From assembly GCA_047125605.1 (NCBI GenBank), contig CP138932.1, positions 186,001 to 250,000 on the forward strand: a stretch of DNA of 64,000 nucleotides, given 5' to 3'. Positions 17,124 through 25,873 of the stretch are shown piece by piece (position 1 is the first letter of the stretch; each line of letters begins with the position of its first letter). Source of the DNA: JAKVBK01 sp022447275 (GTDB lineage Bacteria > Pseudomonadota > Alphaproteobacteria > Rhodobacterales > Rhodobacteraceae). The translations under genes and the position numbers were made by a program. Below the pieces are notes generated by a model. It saw only the letters and a program-made list of their open reading frames with translations, had not been told where the DNA came from and did not search any database.

Positions 17124-18587
17124 GTGACGCCTCAAGTCTCTCTTCCTGCGCGCCCCGCGCGCACCTACACGCCACAGGCGCTGATCGCCGTTCTGTTCGG
17201 AGCTCTGCTGGTGCTTGCACAAGCCATGGCCGCTCAGGCCCGTGGCGCGCCCGAAAGCTTCGCCGATCTGGCCGAAAAGATCAGCCCGTCGGTGGTCAAC
17301 ATCACGACATCAACAAATGTAGCCTCCGATATGCGCCAGGCGCCGGTCGTGCCCGAAGGCTCCCCGTTTGAGGATTTCTTCCGCGATTTCCTTGAGCGCC
17401 AAGAAGATGGTCCGAACCGTCCCCGGCGTTCTTCCGCTCTGGGGTCGGGTTTCGTGATTTCCGAGGATGGCTATATCGTGACGAATAATCACGTCATCGA
17501 GGGCGCTGATCAGATCATGATCGAGTTTTTCGAAGGCTTCGATCTGCCCGCAGAGGTCATCGGCACCGATCCCAAAACGGACATCGCCCTGCTGAAAGTC
17601 GAAAGCGAAGAGCCTCTCGAATATGTGGCCTTTGGCGACAGCGATGCCGCGCGCGTTGGCGATTGGGTCATGGCCATGGGCAACCCGCTCGGCCAGGGCT
17701 TCTCGGTCTCCGCCGGTATCGTGTCGGCACGGGGCCGGGCGCTGCAAGGCAGCTATGATGACTACATCCAGACCGATGCAGCGATCAACCGCGGCAATTC
17801 CGGTGGTCCGCTCTTCAACATGGAGGGGGATGTGATCGGTGTGAACACTGCCATTCTGTCGCCCAATGGTGGCTCGATCGGGATCGGCTTTGCCATGTCC
17901 TCTGCCGTGGTGATCCAGGTGGTTGACCAATTGCAGCGCTTTGGCGAAACGCGCCGGGGCTGGCTGGGCGTCCGCATCCAGGACGTCAGCGGCGACGTGG
18001 CAGATGCGATTGGTCTCGCCACTGCAGAAGGTGCGCTGGTCACCGATGTGCCCGACGGTCCCGCCAAGGATGCTGGCATCGAGGCCGGTGACGTGATCCT
18101 GACCTTTGACGGTACAGACGTTGCCGATACCCGAGGCCTGGTCCGTAAGGTTGGCAACACGGCTGTCGGCAAGGCCGTCGAAGTGGAAGTGTTCCGCGAT
18201 GGCGCCATGGAAACGCTGATGGTGACATTGGGGCGTCGTGAAACAGCCGAAGCCATCCCAGCCGCACAGCCCGGCCCGGTGGAGCCTGACACAGCGGAGA
18301 TCCTCGGCATCACCCTGTCGGTCATCACCGATCAGATGCGCTCTGAGATGGATCTGGCGGACAGCATCAACGGCCTTCTGGTCATGGATGTTCCCGAAGA
18401 TTCGGAAGCCTTTGAGAAGGGCGTTCGCGCTGGCGACGTGATCACTGAGGCAGGCCAGCAGGCCGTGACCGAGTTGGCCGATCTGGAGGCGCGGATCGAA
18501 GAGGCACGCGATGCAGGTCGCCGCTCGCTGCTCCTGCTCGTCCGCCGCGACGGTGAACCACGCTTCGTGGCGCTGTCGCTAGAGTAA
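17124..18587 (+). CDS. Do-family (DegP/DegQ/MucD-like) periplasmic serine protease
   Basis: A 487-residue trypsin-like protease/chaperone of the envelope. It starts at GTG, preceded by a strong AAGGAGG eight bases upstream. An N-terminal signal sequence or anchor (ALIAVLFGALLVLAQAMA, residues 19-36) is followed by the protease domain with His123 (TNNHVIEG), Asp153 (KTDIALLK) and Ser226 (NRGNSGGPL). Two PDZ domains follow (about 280-370 and 390-485). The Q-linker region around 80-100 is rich in acidic and aromatic residues (PFEDFFRDFLERQE), as in the family's regulatory loop. It degrades or refolds misfolded envelope proteins. It stands alone and is followed by a clear terminator. Confidence 0.95.
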   Translation: MTPQVSLPARPARTYTPQALIAVLFGALLVLAQAMAAQARGAPESFADLAEKISPSVVNITTSTNVASDMRQAPVVPEGSPFEDFFRDFLERQEDGPNRPRRSSALGSGFVISEDGYIVTNNHVIEGADQIMIEFFEGFDLPAEVIGTDPKTDIALLKVESEEPLEYVAFGDSDAARVGDWVMAMGNPLGQGFSVSAGIVSARGRALQGSYDDYIQTDAAINRGNSGGPLFNMEGDVIGVNTAILSPNGGSIGIGFAMSSAVVIQVVDQLQRFGETRRGWLGVRIQDVSGDVADAIGLATAEGALVTDVPDGPAKDAGIEAGDVILTFDGTDVADTRGLVRKVGNTAVGKAVEVEVFRDGAMETLMVTLGRRETAEAIPAAQPGPVEPDTAEILGITLSVITDQMRSEMDLADSINGLLVMDVPEDSEAFEKGVRAGDVITEAGQQAVTELADLEARIEEARDAGRRSLLLLVRRDGEPRFVALSLE

Positions 18588-18621
18588 TCCGCCGCGTTTA
18601 ACTCCAATGCTAAAAGCAACG

Positions 18622-18648
18622 AAGGGCGCCCACACAGGGCGCCCTTTT
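18622..18648 (+). terminator. Intrinsic terminator after the Do protease
   Basis: A 10-bp stem AAGGGCGCCC / GGGCGCCCTT with ACACA loop, followed by TTTC; it lies 35 bases after the stop codon. Confidence 0.9.
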
Positions 18649-18731
18649 TCTTGTGCGGTTCAAAAGACTTCAGCCCACCGAACGCAGGCGCCCGCGCCGC
18701 TTTCGAAATCGGCCCTGTGCGCTGCCCTTCC

Positions 18732-18790
18732 TCTTGCTGAAAATACCTCGGGGGAGGCCCTGCAAAGGGCCGGGGGCAGCGCCCCCTCCG
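18732..18790. repeat. Two-hairpin palindromic repeat (copy A), intergenic
   Basis: CTTGCTGAAAATACCTCGGG, then hairpin 1 (GGCCCT, loop GCAA, AGGGCC; 18756-18771), then hairpin 2 (GGGGGC, loop AGC, GCCCCC; 18772-18786). The layout and flanking GAAAATAC resemble the element inside xdhB. It lies between the protease terminator and the Anbu stop codon. From general familiarity I believe GC-rich palindromes of this type are common between genes in Rhodobacteraceae, but I cannot search. Confidence 0.6.
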
Positions 18791-18825
18791 ATTGCAATTC
18801 ACCCGCGCACGCGCCGGAAAGGCCC

Positions 18826-19590
18826 TCAAGGCGTCTCTTTTTGCCCGCTTTGCGCCTCTGCCAGATGGAAATCTGGCAAATGGTCGAACGCCTGTTTGAG
18901 CGCCGCACCCCAGCCCCTAGATATGGACTGGTAGTAGGGGTCATGGGGCTCAATGCGCCCCACCGTGCCGCGCTTGAGTTGATCATTGGGATAGATTTCG
19001 AAATCGAACGGGGGGCCAACAGACAGATTGGCCTTCACGGTCGAATCAAAGCTCACGAGCAACAGCTTGATTGCATCCTCAAACGACATCGCCGAATCGA
19101 AGGCCCGCACCAGAATCGGGCGGCCATATTTGGTTTCACCGATCTGGAAAAACGGCGTGTCGACGCCGGCTTCTATAAAATTCCCCTCGGGGTAGACCAA
19201 GAACAGCGTGGGCGGGCCCGGTGCAATCTGGCCAGCCACGATCAGCGTGGCCTGAAAGGCGCTATCGGCTTGCTGGCCCGTCTCCGCATGGCCCGAGATC
19301 ACCTCGCGCAGGGTCTCCCCCACCATGCGCGCCACCTGAAACATCGACGGCTGCTCGTAAATTGAGGGATTACGCTCCTCGACAGCCTTGCTGCGCTCCT
19401 TGAGCAGCGAGATCACCGCCTGTGTCGTGCCCAGATTGCCCGCCGACAGGATCGTAATGGAGCGTTCGCCGGGCACTTCAAAGCCATGCATCTTGCGAAA
19501 CGAGGAGATGTTGTCGATGCCTGCATTGGTCCGAGTGTCGGACATGAGCACTAGGCCCTTATCCAGCTTGAGGCCGACACAGTAAGTCAT
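18826..19590 (-). CDS. Proteasome-type peptidase Anbu
   Basis: A 254-residue Ntn-hydrolase fold protein of the Anbu (ancestral beta subunit) family, related to HslV and 20S proteasome beta subunits. The N-terminus MTYCVGLKLDKGLVLMSDTR places Thr2 as the expected nucleophile after Met removal. Other family features are SDTRTNAGIDNI, TILSAGNLGTTQ and VRAFDSAMSFEDA. It is the last gene of a four-gene minus-strand cluster (ATP-grasp, alpha-E, transglutaminase-like, Anbu), 45 bases after the transglutaminase gene. That grouping is known and has been interpreted as a peptide-making or tagging system; its physiological substrate is not established. Confidence 0.92.
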   Translation of the reverse strand: MTYCVGLKLDKGLVLMSDTRTNAGIDNISSFRKMHGFEVPGERSITILSAGNLGTTQAVISLLKERSKAVEERNPSIYEQPSMFQVARMVGETLREVISGHAETGQQADSAFQATLIVAGQIAPGPPTLFLVYPEGNFIEAGVDTPFFQIGETKYGRPILVRAFDSAMSFEDAIKLLLVSFDSTVKANLSVGPPFDFEIYPNDQLKRGTVGRIEPHDPYYQSISRGWGAALKQAFDHLPDFHLAEAQSGQKETP

Positions 19591-19635
19591 GGCTGCATAC
19601 TTTCGCGGGCTATGCCGTCCGACAGGACGAGCGGC

Positions 19636-20442
19636 TTATTGTTGTTGCACCTGAATGTCGACGGCAAGGGTCTCGCCGACGTCCTCGCCAAGGCGCACCC
19701 CGTGTACCGGAGCAGCTTCGGCATAGTCCAGACCCGTTGCAACCCGCACATACCGTTCATCCGGGCTGATCTGATTGGACACGTCAAACCCGACCCATCC
19801 CAGACCGTCCACGTGAATTTCGCTCCAGGCATGGCCAGCCTCCTGGTGGCTGTCTTCCGGGATCAGCAGGTAGCCCGAGACATACCGGGCCGGAAAGCCC
19901 AGCAGGCGGGCGGCAGACACGAAGATATGGCTGTGGTCCTGACACACACCAGCAGTCATCCCCAATGCTTCTTCCGCCGTATTGCGCGCCTCTGTCGCCC
20001 CCTTGCCATAGGGCAGCGCGGCGATCACCCGGGCCGACAATTCATGCAGCACGCCCACATCCGCTGTGCCACGGCCCGCCATGCCCTTGGCAATGGCCCG
20101 CACACCCGCGCCCGGGCGCGTCAATGCGGTGGGGCGTTGGAACAGCCACAGGGGCGAGAACCCCGCGTGCTGGCCAACGACGCCGGCGGTATCCGCCGTT
20201 TCCACCTCGCCCTGCGAGCGGATCGTCACCTGCGTGGTTTCGCCGTCAAAGCGTACCAGCCAGACGCGGTTCATGTGCTGGTCATCAAATTCAAGCTGCC
20301 GGGATGCCCCGGTGATCTCGCTTTCCCATGTCAGCACGCTCTGGCCGCGGCGGCTTTTGGGCAGAATGCGCAATTGCTGCAACCCGTAGGCCACCTGATC
20401 TGAGAAGGTGTAAGTCGTGCTGTGCTGGATAGACAGGCGCAT
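19636..20442 (-). CDS. Transglutaminase-like cysteine protease family protein
   Basis: A 268-residue protein with an N-terminal beta domain (MRLSIQHSTTYTF..., the transglutaminase N-terminal region) and a transglutaminase/papain-like core. The catalytic triad is visible: Cys in TAGVCQDHSHIF, His in EAGHAWSEIHV and Asp in WVGFDVSN. I chose this ATG because AAAGGGAA precedes it; the upstream extension is not conserved in type. It lies between the alpha-E and Anbu genes and probably cleaves or ligates peptides in the same pathway (inference). Confidence 0.92.
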   Translation of the reverse strand: MRLSIQHSTTYTFSDQVAYGLQQLRILPKSRRGQSVLTWESEITGASRQLEFDDQHMNRVWLVRFDGETTQVTIRSQGEVETADTAGVVGQHAGFSPLWLFQRPTALTRPGAGVRAIAKGMAGRGTADVGVLHELSARVIAALPYGKGATEARNTAEEALGMTAGVCQDHSHIFVSAARLLGFPARYVSGYLLIPEDSHQEAGHAWSEIHVDGLGWVGFDVSNQISPDERYVRVATGLDYAEAAPVHGVRLGEDVGETLAVDIQVQQQ

Positions 20443-20476
20443 GGCGTTCCCTTTCAGACGTTCCCGGTGTGCCCGC

Positions 20477-21418
20477 TCATCGGTCGAACCGATAGTCTGT
20501 TTCGATCTGCGCCCCAAGCGCAGACAGACGACTGACAAAATCGAGATTGAACTCGTGCAGGCCGTGCTCGAAGACAGTATCGATCGTGGCTGAACTCAGG
20601 CGGCCCAGAAGGGCGTCCGCCATGTCGTGGCAGGGTTTGCGCAGATCGTATTCCCGCGCGAGGTAGTTGAGGTTGGATTGCATCTTGCCGACACAGAACG
20701 CGATCGAGCGCGGCATCCGGCCATCAAGGATTAGAAAATCCGCGATGGCGCGCGCAGACACTTCGCCCCCGTGGAGCCACTTGAACGAGGCCTGCCCGCC
20801 TGTGGCCCGCAGGATGTGTTCCCATTGCATGTTGTCGTCCTGGGATCCGACCTGAGCGACCGTCGGCAGCAGAACGTAATACTTCACGTCGATGATGCGG
20901 GCCGTGTAGTCCGCCCGTTCAAGGAAGGTGCCGAGACGCGCGAAATTGAAGATGTCGTTGCGCAGCATTGTTCCGTGCAATGCGCCACGCACCAGCGCAG
21001 ATTGCTGTCGGATCAGGCCCAGCACTTCGGGCAAGTCACGCAGTGGTACCGGGCGCGACAGCGCCGCGTTGAGCTGCATCCAGCAATCATTGACCGCTTC
21101 CCAGACTTCGCGCGACAGGGCCGTGCGCACCAGCCGTGCGTTATCGCGGGCGAGTTTGATTTCTGCCAGCACGTTGGTTGGGTTGGCCGGATCGCGCAGC
21201 AGGAAATTAATCACCTGTCCCTGCTCGAAGGTCTCATGACGGGCCAGATAGGGGCTCCGGGCGCCGATGCTGTCCAGCACGCCCGCCCATTCATCCTCTG
21301 CGCTGTCAGGGCGGGTCAGGGCGATGCGAAAGCCGCCCTCGATCAGGCGGGCGGTGTTCTCTGCTCGCTCGAGATAGCGGAACATCCAATAGAGACCGGC
21401 GGCGGTCTTTCCCAGCAT
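20477..21418 (-). CDS. Alpha-E domain protein (DUF403)
   Basis: A 313-residue, nearly all-helical protein starting MLGKTAAGLYWMFRYLERAENTAR, the signature opening of the alpha-E family (COG2307). Members are always linked to the circularly permuted ATP-grasp protein encoded just upstream; here the gap is 6 bases. No enzymatic function is proven. It may be a scaffold or a partner of the ligase. Confidence 0.93.
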   Translation of the reverse strand: MLGKTAAGLYWMFRYLERAENTARLIEGGFRIALTRPDSAEDEWAGVLDSIGARSPYLARHETFEQGQVINFLLRDPANPTNVLAEIKLARDNARLVRTALSREVWEAVNDCWMQLNAALSRPVPLRDLPEVLGLIRQQSALVRGALHGTMLRNDIFNFARLGTFLERADYTARIIDVKYYVLLPTVAQVGSQDDNMQWEHILRATGGQASFKWLHGGEVSARAIADFLILDGRMPRSIAFCVGKMQSNLNYLAREYDLRKPCHDMADALLGRLSSATIDTVFEHGLHEFNLDFVSRLSALGAQIETDYRFDR

Positions 21419-21424
21419 TGCGCG

Positions 21425-22858
21425 TCAGTCCTCCAGAACCCAAGTGTCCTTGGTGCCGCCCCCTTGGGAGGAGTTCACCACTAGGCTGCCCTTCTTGAGG
21501 GCCACCCGTGTCAGGCCACCGGGCGTAAGATCGATCCCGTCGGGACGCACGAGCACGAAGGGGCGCAAATCCACGTGGCGCGGTGCCAGCCCTGCTTTAG
21601 TCAGGATTGGGCACGTTGAAAGCGCCAGCGTTGGTTGGGCGATATAGTTGGCGGGCTTTGCGACGAGCTTGGCCCGGAAGGCCTTGATTTCGCGCTTGGA
21701 AGCAGCAGGCCCGACGAGCATTCCGTAGCCGCCAGAGCCGTGCACCTCCTTGACCACGAGGGATTCCAGGTTGTCCAGCACATAGGCCAAGGCTTCAGGG
21801 TCCGAGCAGCGATGGGTTGGGACGTTTTCCAAGATCGGCTTCTCGCCCGTGTAAAACCGAACGATTTCGGGCATGTAGCTGTAGATGGCTTTGTCATCGG
21901 CGATGCCGGTGCCCGGAGCATTGGCCAGGGTGATGCTGCCGGCACGGTAGGCGTCAAAGATGCCGGGCACGCCCAGAATGCTGTCGGGCCGGAAATTCAG
22001 CGGATCGATGAAATCATCGTCGATCCGGCGGTAGAGCACATCGATCGGCGTATAGCCCCGGGTGGTGCGCATGGCGACCCGTCCGTTCTCGATCCGCAGA
22101 TCATGGCCCTCGACCAATTCTGCGCCCATCTGTTCGGCCAGGAAGGAATGTTCGAAATAGGCTGAGTTGTGGATGCCGGGGGTGAGCACGGCCACCGTGG
22201 GTTTGCCAGAGCCGGTATAGGCCGGAGGCAGGCTGGCCTGCAGGGCGCGCAGCAGCCGGGTGGGATAGTCCTGCACCGGTTTGACGCGGATGCGGGCGAA
22301 CAGTTCTGGGAACATGCGCAACATGGTTTCGCGGTTTTCCAGCATGTAGCTGACCCCGGACGGTGTACGCGCATTGTCTTCGAGCACGAAGAACTCGTTT
22401 TCGCCGGTGCGCACAAGGTCGGTGCCCACGATGTGGGTGTAGACACCGCCGGGGGGCTCAACGCCGATCATCTGCGGCAAGAAGGCCTCATTGTTGGCGA
22501 TCAACTCCGCAGGAATGCGCCCGGCCCGGATGATTTCCTGCCGGTGGTAGATGTCATGCAGAAAGGCGTTGATCGCCCGCACCCGCTGCTCGATGCCCCG
22601 TGTCAGTTTCTGCCATTCACGGTTGGAAATCACGCGTGGCACCACATCGAAAGGGATCAGCCGTTCATCTGCATCCTGCGCGCCATAGACATTGAAGGTG
22701 ATGCCCGTACGACGGAAAAAGTTTTCCGCTTGCGCGGCCTTCTTGCGCAGGTCGGGAATGCTCTCCTGTTCGAACCAGGTGGCATAGTCGGTATAGGGGG
22801 GCCGGGCCGTGTCGCCCTTGCCCGCCAATTCGTCAAAGAACCGGGGTGCATCGCTCAT
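21425..22858 (-). CDS. Circularly permuted ATP-grasp protein
   Basis: A 477-residue protein of the COG2308 family. The start gives MSDAPRFFDELAGKGDT; a longer frame exists but has no supporting homology. Landmarks are RTGITFNVYG, PFDVVPRVIS, EFFVLEDNARTPSGVSYMLENR (metal/ATP-binding acidic residues), TPGIHNSAYFEHSFLA, and VVKEVHGSGGYGMLVGP. These predict an ATP-dependent peptide-type ligase related to glutathionylspermidine synthase. First gene of the four-gene Anbu cluster. The end carries SSQGGGTKDTWVLED. Confidence 0.92.
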   Translation of the reverse strand: MSDAPRFFDELAGKGDTARPPYTDYATWFEQESIPDLRKKAAQAENFFRRTGITFNVYGAQDADERLIPFDVVPRVISNREWQKLTRGIEQRVRAINAFLHDIYHRQEIIRAGRIPAELIANNEAFLPQMIGVEPPGGVYTHIVGTDLVRTGENEFFVLEDNARTPSGVSYMLENRETMLRMFPELFARIRVKPVQDYPTRLLRALQASLPPAYTGSGKPTVAVLTPGIHNSAYFEHSFLAEQMGAELVEGHDLRIENGRVAMRTTRGYTPIDVLYRRIDDDFIDPLNFRPDSILGVPGIFDAYRAGSITLANAPGTGIADDKAIYSYMPEIVRFYTGEKPILENVPTHRCSDPEALAYVLDNLESLVVKEVHGSGGYGMLVGPAASKREIKAFRAKLVAKPANYIAQPTLALSTCPILTKAGLAPRHVDLRPFVLVRPDGIDLTPGGLTRVALKKGSLVVNSSQGGGTKDTWVLED

Positions 22859-23004
22859 ACTCGGACCGTTAACCAAAGATGAACGGGCCGCAAGCACCGG
22901 CAGGCGCTCGCGGCTATTTCAAAGGAATTCTGCGGGGGGCGCAGGGCGTGGCCCCCGGAGGCTGCCTGTTTTTTGTGCAACTCAGGGGGCGCCGTGTCCG
23001 GCGC

Positions 23005-23442
23005 CTATATGTCGAGCCAGATCGTGACCGGCCCATCATTGATCAGTGCGACAGCCATGTCGGCCCCGAACTGGCCAGAGGCCACCTTTATGCCCAAGCC
23101 GGCCATGTCGGCCTTGAAGGTCTCATAGAGCGCGGCGCCTTCTTCGGGAGGCGCTGCCGCAGAGAAACCCGGCCGGTTTCCGCGCGACGTATCAGCCGCC
23201 AGCGTGAATTGGGAAACAACCAGTGCCGCACCGCCCGTATCAAGCAGGGATCGGTTCATCCGCCCCGCGTCATCCTTGAATATGCGCAGCTTGGAAATCT
23301 TGGTGGCCAGCTTGGCAGAGACGTCCGGACCATCGCCTGCCATGGCACAGACAAGGATCAGAACCCCGTGTCCGATTTCACCGATGACCGTGCTGTCCAC
23401 GCGGACGGATGCTTCGGTCACACGTTGTACAAGTGCGCGCAT
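23005..23442 (-). CDS. dtd: D-aminoacyl-tRNA deacylase
   Basis: A 145-residue DTD enzyme that hydrolyses D-aminoacyl-tRNA (and Gly-tRNA(Ala)) to protect translation. Both family motifs are present: SQFTLAADTSRGNRPGF in the middle and a C-terminal NDGPVTIWLDI (NxGPVT). Length is normal. Its ATG lies two bases after the stop of the sugar kinase gene, so the two are co-transcribed. A 6-bp hairpin (22988-23005) overlaps its stop codon but lacks a U run. Confidence 0.96.
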   Translation of the reverse strand: MRALVQRVTEASVRVDSTVIGEIGHGVLILVCAMAGDGPDVSAKLATKISKLRIFKDDAGRMNRSLLDTGGAALVVSQFTLAADTSRGNRPGFSAAAPPEEGAALYETFKADMAGLGIKVASGQFGADMAVALINDGPVTIWLDI

Positions 23443-23444
23443 GA

Positions 23445-24371
23445 TTAGCCTTCCAGTTCTGCAAGCGTGGGGGGATTGGCGCCTGCGCGGGACACAACAA
23501 CGGCGGCGGCGGTCACGCCAAGCGAGAGGCTGTCCCGCAGGGCTGTTTCATCCGGTGCGGCCAGCGCGCCCCGGGCCAAGTGGCCCGCGCGGTGCAGCCC
23601 GGCGAGCAGGCCCGCGTTGAACGTGTCTCCGGCGCCAACGGTATCCACGACATGGGCCTGAGGGGCCGGAACCGAAAGGCTGCCGGCGGCCGTGTAGGCG
23701 GTGACCCCTGCTGCGCCCCGGGTGAGGCACACAAGACGCACGCCCCGACCGATCAGCTGGCTGACTCCATCAGACGGATCGGCGGTGCCGGTCAGCCACT
23801 CTAAATCTTCATCGGAGAGTTTCACGATGTCTGCGCGCGTGGTGATCCGGTCAAACCGGGCACGATAGGCCTGCGCGTCGGCGATAAAGCTGGGCCGGAT
23901 ATTGGGATCAAACATCAGGGGCACGCTGTCTGGCAGCGCATCCACAAGGTTTTCGAGGGCCGTGCCACAGGGCTCATCCATCATGGAGATCCCGCCGAGG
24001 AACAGGGCACTGATCGCTGACAGATCGCTGGGCAGCTCCTGGGGGCCCATCTCTTTCAGAGCGGTGCCCGCGTTGTAAAACGCATAGCGCGCGTGCCCGT
24101 CGATCAATTCGACAAAGGCCAGCGTGCATGGGCGGGCAACTGTTGCACAATGGGTCGTGTCCACGTTGCTGTCGGCCAGGGTGCGGCGCAACTGGCGGCC
24201 GAACATGTCATCGGAGAGGGCGCAGGCAAAGCCGGTGGGCACCTCCAGGCGGCCCAGAGCGATTGCCGTATTGAAAACGGCACCACCTGCCGTGGGGGCC
24301 AATGTGGCCGTGCCATCTGCGCTTTCACGGGGCAGCATATCGATCAGGGCTTCGCCGGCGCAGAGGATCAT
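23445..24371 (-). CDS. PfkB-family carbohydrate kinase (fructokinase-like)
   Basis: A 308-residue ribokinase-fold kinase. It shows the N-terminal GEALIDMLP and GGAVFNTAIALGRL (sugar-binding Gly-rich region). The C-terminal PfkB signature is VVDTVGAGDTFNAGLLAG, with the catalytic Asp and anion hole. The closest type is fructokinase, but sugar specificity cannot be read from sequence alone. It is upstream of dtd and preceded by a large GC-rich inverted repeat. Confidence 0.9.
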   Translation of the reverse strand: MILCAGEALIDMLPRESADGTATLAPTAGGAVFNTAIALGRLEVPTGFACALSDDMFGRQLRRTLADSNVDTTHCATVARPCTLAFVELIDGHARYAFYNAGTALKEMGPQELPSDLSAISALFLGGISMMDEPCGTALENLVDALPDSVPLMFDPNIRPSFIADAQAYRARFDRITTRADIVKLSDEDLEWLTGTADPSDGVSQLIGRGVRLVCLTRGAAGVTAYTAAGSLSVPAPQAHVVDTVGAGDTFNAGLLAGLHRAGHLARGALAAPDETALRDSLSLGVTAAAVVVSRAGANPPTLAELEG

Positions 24372-24506
24372 GGGGCTGTCTTTCTTGAGGGCTGGCTTGC
24401 GAGGCAGGGCGCAACGGAGCCGTTGTTACGGCAAGCGATAGCCCGGTGATGCTGAACCGTCTAGGCTTTTGGGCGGCCTTCAACGGTGTTGTGCGGCGGG
24501 GAGGGG

Positions 24507-24548
24507 CGGCCCAGCTTGGGCGGGCCTGGCCCGCCGCGCGCTGGGCCG
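24507..24548. repeat. Nested perfect inverted repeat
   Basis: Outer arms CGGCCCAGC (24507-24515) and GCTGGGCCG (24540-24548) enclose inner arms GGCGGGCC (24519-24526) and GGCCCGCC (24528-24535) around one base. It lies 6 bases past the stop of the zinc-ribbon gene and upstream of the kinase, both on the minus strand. No U run follows in either direction, so it could be a factor-assisted terminator, an mRNA stabiliser or a mobile palindrome. Confidence 0.7.
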
Positions 24549-24553
24549 CTGGC

Positions 24554-25759
24554 CTAAAGGCCGGGGATGGCCGGCGCGGGCAATGCGCCTTGGCTGACGG
24601 CGTAGACATAGCCGATCGTAGCCGCCAGCAGGAACCCGGCCAAAACAGCCAGAGCGATCTTAGCGACCGACCATGGCCGTTCGCCCTGCACCCGCCCTGT
24701 GCGTCCATTGATCACACAGCGATAGGCTTTGCCCCTGAACCGGTAGGCTGCCAGCCAGACCGGCAACAACACGTGCTTGAACGTCACATCCGAGACATCC
24801 GTATCCATTGAGGTGATTTTCTGTCGGTCGCCGCCGATTTTGAAGCGGACATCCCTCCGGATCACCGCATCCATCTTCTGGCGGGCATGGTCATAGCCAT
24901 CTTCCAGCCCGATTGCGTAGCCCTCGGCCCGAAAGCCTGCAAGGAACTCGGGCGCATAGGGGCGCAGTTCGGACAGATCCCAAGGCTCGAGCGCTTCTGT
25001 ATGCTCGCGCGGCAGGCTTTGGGAGGCCAGAACCAGCACATCATCAAAGACGCGGGCAACCCGGCCTGACACATTTGTCCAACGAACCTGCTCTTCCTGA
25101 TAGGTTTCTGTATTCCCGTCAGAGTCGACACGCGTCCGGGTTACGTAGTAGACATCGCCGCGCCGTCCGGTGAACTGGGTTTTTGTGTCGGCATCATATG
25201 TCCAGTAGGGCAGGTAAATGCCTTGCAGAGGCCGCCCCTTGCGCGCGAATTCCTTCAGTCCATTGGGGGCAAACCACAGCTTGCCCAGCCACGCCTCCAT
25301 GGCATCGCGGGCTTGCTTACCTTTCAGGCTAAAGGGCAGCACGGCGCGGGGTTTGATATGGCGATGGGTGCCGGTATCCGTCACGACGGGTGAGGCGCAG
25401 AACGGACACTCCTTTGCATGGGTGACGGCGTCAAACTCGACCTGAGCGCCGCAGCTATCACAGGACAGAACGCGAGTTTCTTCCATCTGAGCGGCGGGCA
25501 GTTGGTCGGCCAGCGCTTGGCGAAAATCCAACTCGGGGATCGCATCGGGTGCGCTGTCATCGGGATCAAGCGCCTCTGTGGCGCCGCAATGGGGGCATTC
25601 AAGCCCCGCGCCACCCGGGGCAAAGCGCATGTCTGAGCCGCAGTTCGAGCAGGGAAAACGGTGCTCTTCGATTGCGCCCGCGGTCACATCGCTGCGCAGC
25701 ACGGCGCCGTCGCTCTTGTCCAGATCGGTCGGCGGGGGTGGGGGCGGAGGCTGCGTCAT
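24554..25759 (-). CDS. Zinc-ribbon membrane protein (TFIIB-type zinc finger)
   Basis: A 401-residue protein. After a Pro-rich start (MTQPPPPPPPTDLDK) come two zinc ribbons: CSNCG...CPHCG (about 37-59) and CDSCG...CPFCA (about 98-121). A soluble domain follows with LPYWTYDADTKTQFTGRRGD, and near the C-terminus one transmembrane helix (IALAVLAGFLLAATIGYVYAV). Such proteins are often mislabelled as primosomal helicase; no helicase motif is present. It lies 114 bases downstream of the SPFH gene on the same strand, an association seen in other bacteria, so it probably works with that membrane scaffold. Confidence 0.88.
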   Translation of the reverse strand: MTQPPPPPPPTDLDKSDGAVLRSDVTAGAIEEHRFPCSNCGSDMRFAPGGAGLECPHCGATEALDPDDSAPDAIPELDFRQALADQLPAAQMEETRVLSCDSCGAQVEFDAVTHAKECPFCASPVVTDTGTHRHIKPRAVLPFSLKGKQARDAMEAWLGKLWFAPNGLKEFARKGRPLQGIYLPYWTYDADTKTQFTGRRGDVYYVTRTRVDSDGNTETYQEEQVRWTNVSGRVARVFDDVLVLASQSLPREHTEALEPWDLSELRPYAPEFLAGFRAEGYAIGLEDGYDHARQKMDAVIRRDVRFKIGGDRQKITSMDTDVSDVTFKHVLLPVWLAAYRFRGKAYRCVINGRTGRVQGERPWSVAKIALAVLAGFLLAATIGYVYAVSQGALPAPAIPGL

Positions 25760-25873
25760 GCGGATCTCCCGAGTAAGGGGTGACTTTGAGGGCCGTCACG
25801 GCGGGGCGCGTGCGTCGGACAGGGCCATTGCAAAGCGCGTGCCGGCCCGCAGATGGGGCCGGCGCCACGCCTG

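Noticed and set aside
16744..17220. 158-codon minus-strand frame upstream of the Do protease
   Set aside because: No domain, Arg-rich composition, and it overlaps the start of the protease gene.
22921..22956. Third copy of the two-hairpin repeat
   Set aside because: It has GGGGGC/GCCCCC arms but a 10-base loop, no first hairpin and a different left end; similarity may be only GC richness.
22988..23005. GGCGCC/GGCGCC hairpin at the dtd stop as terminator
   Set aside because: On the dtd strand it is followed by CCC and an A run, not U; kept only as a remark under dtd.
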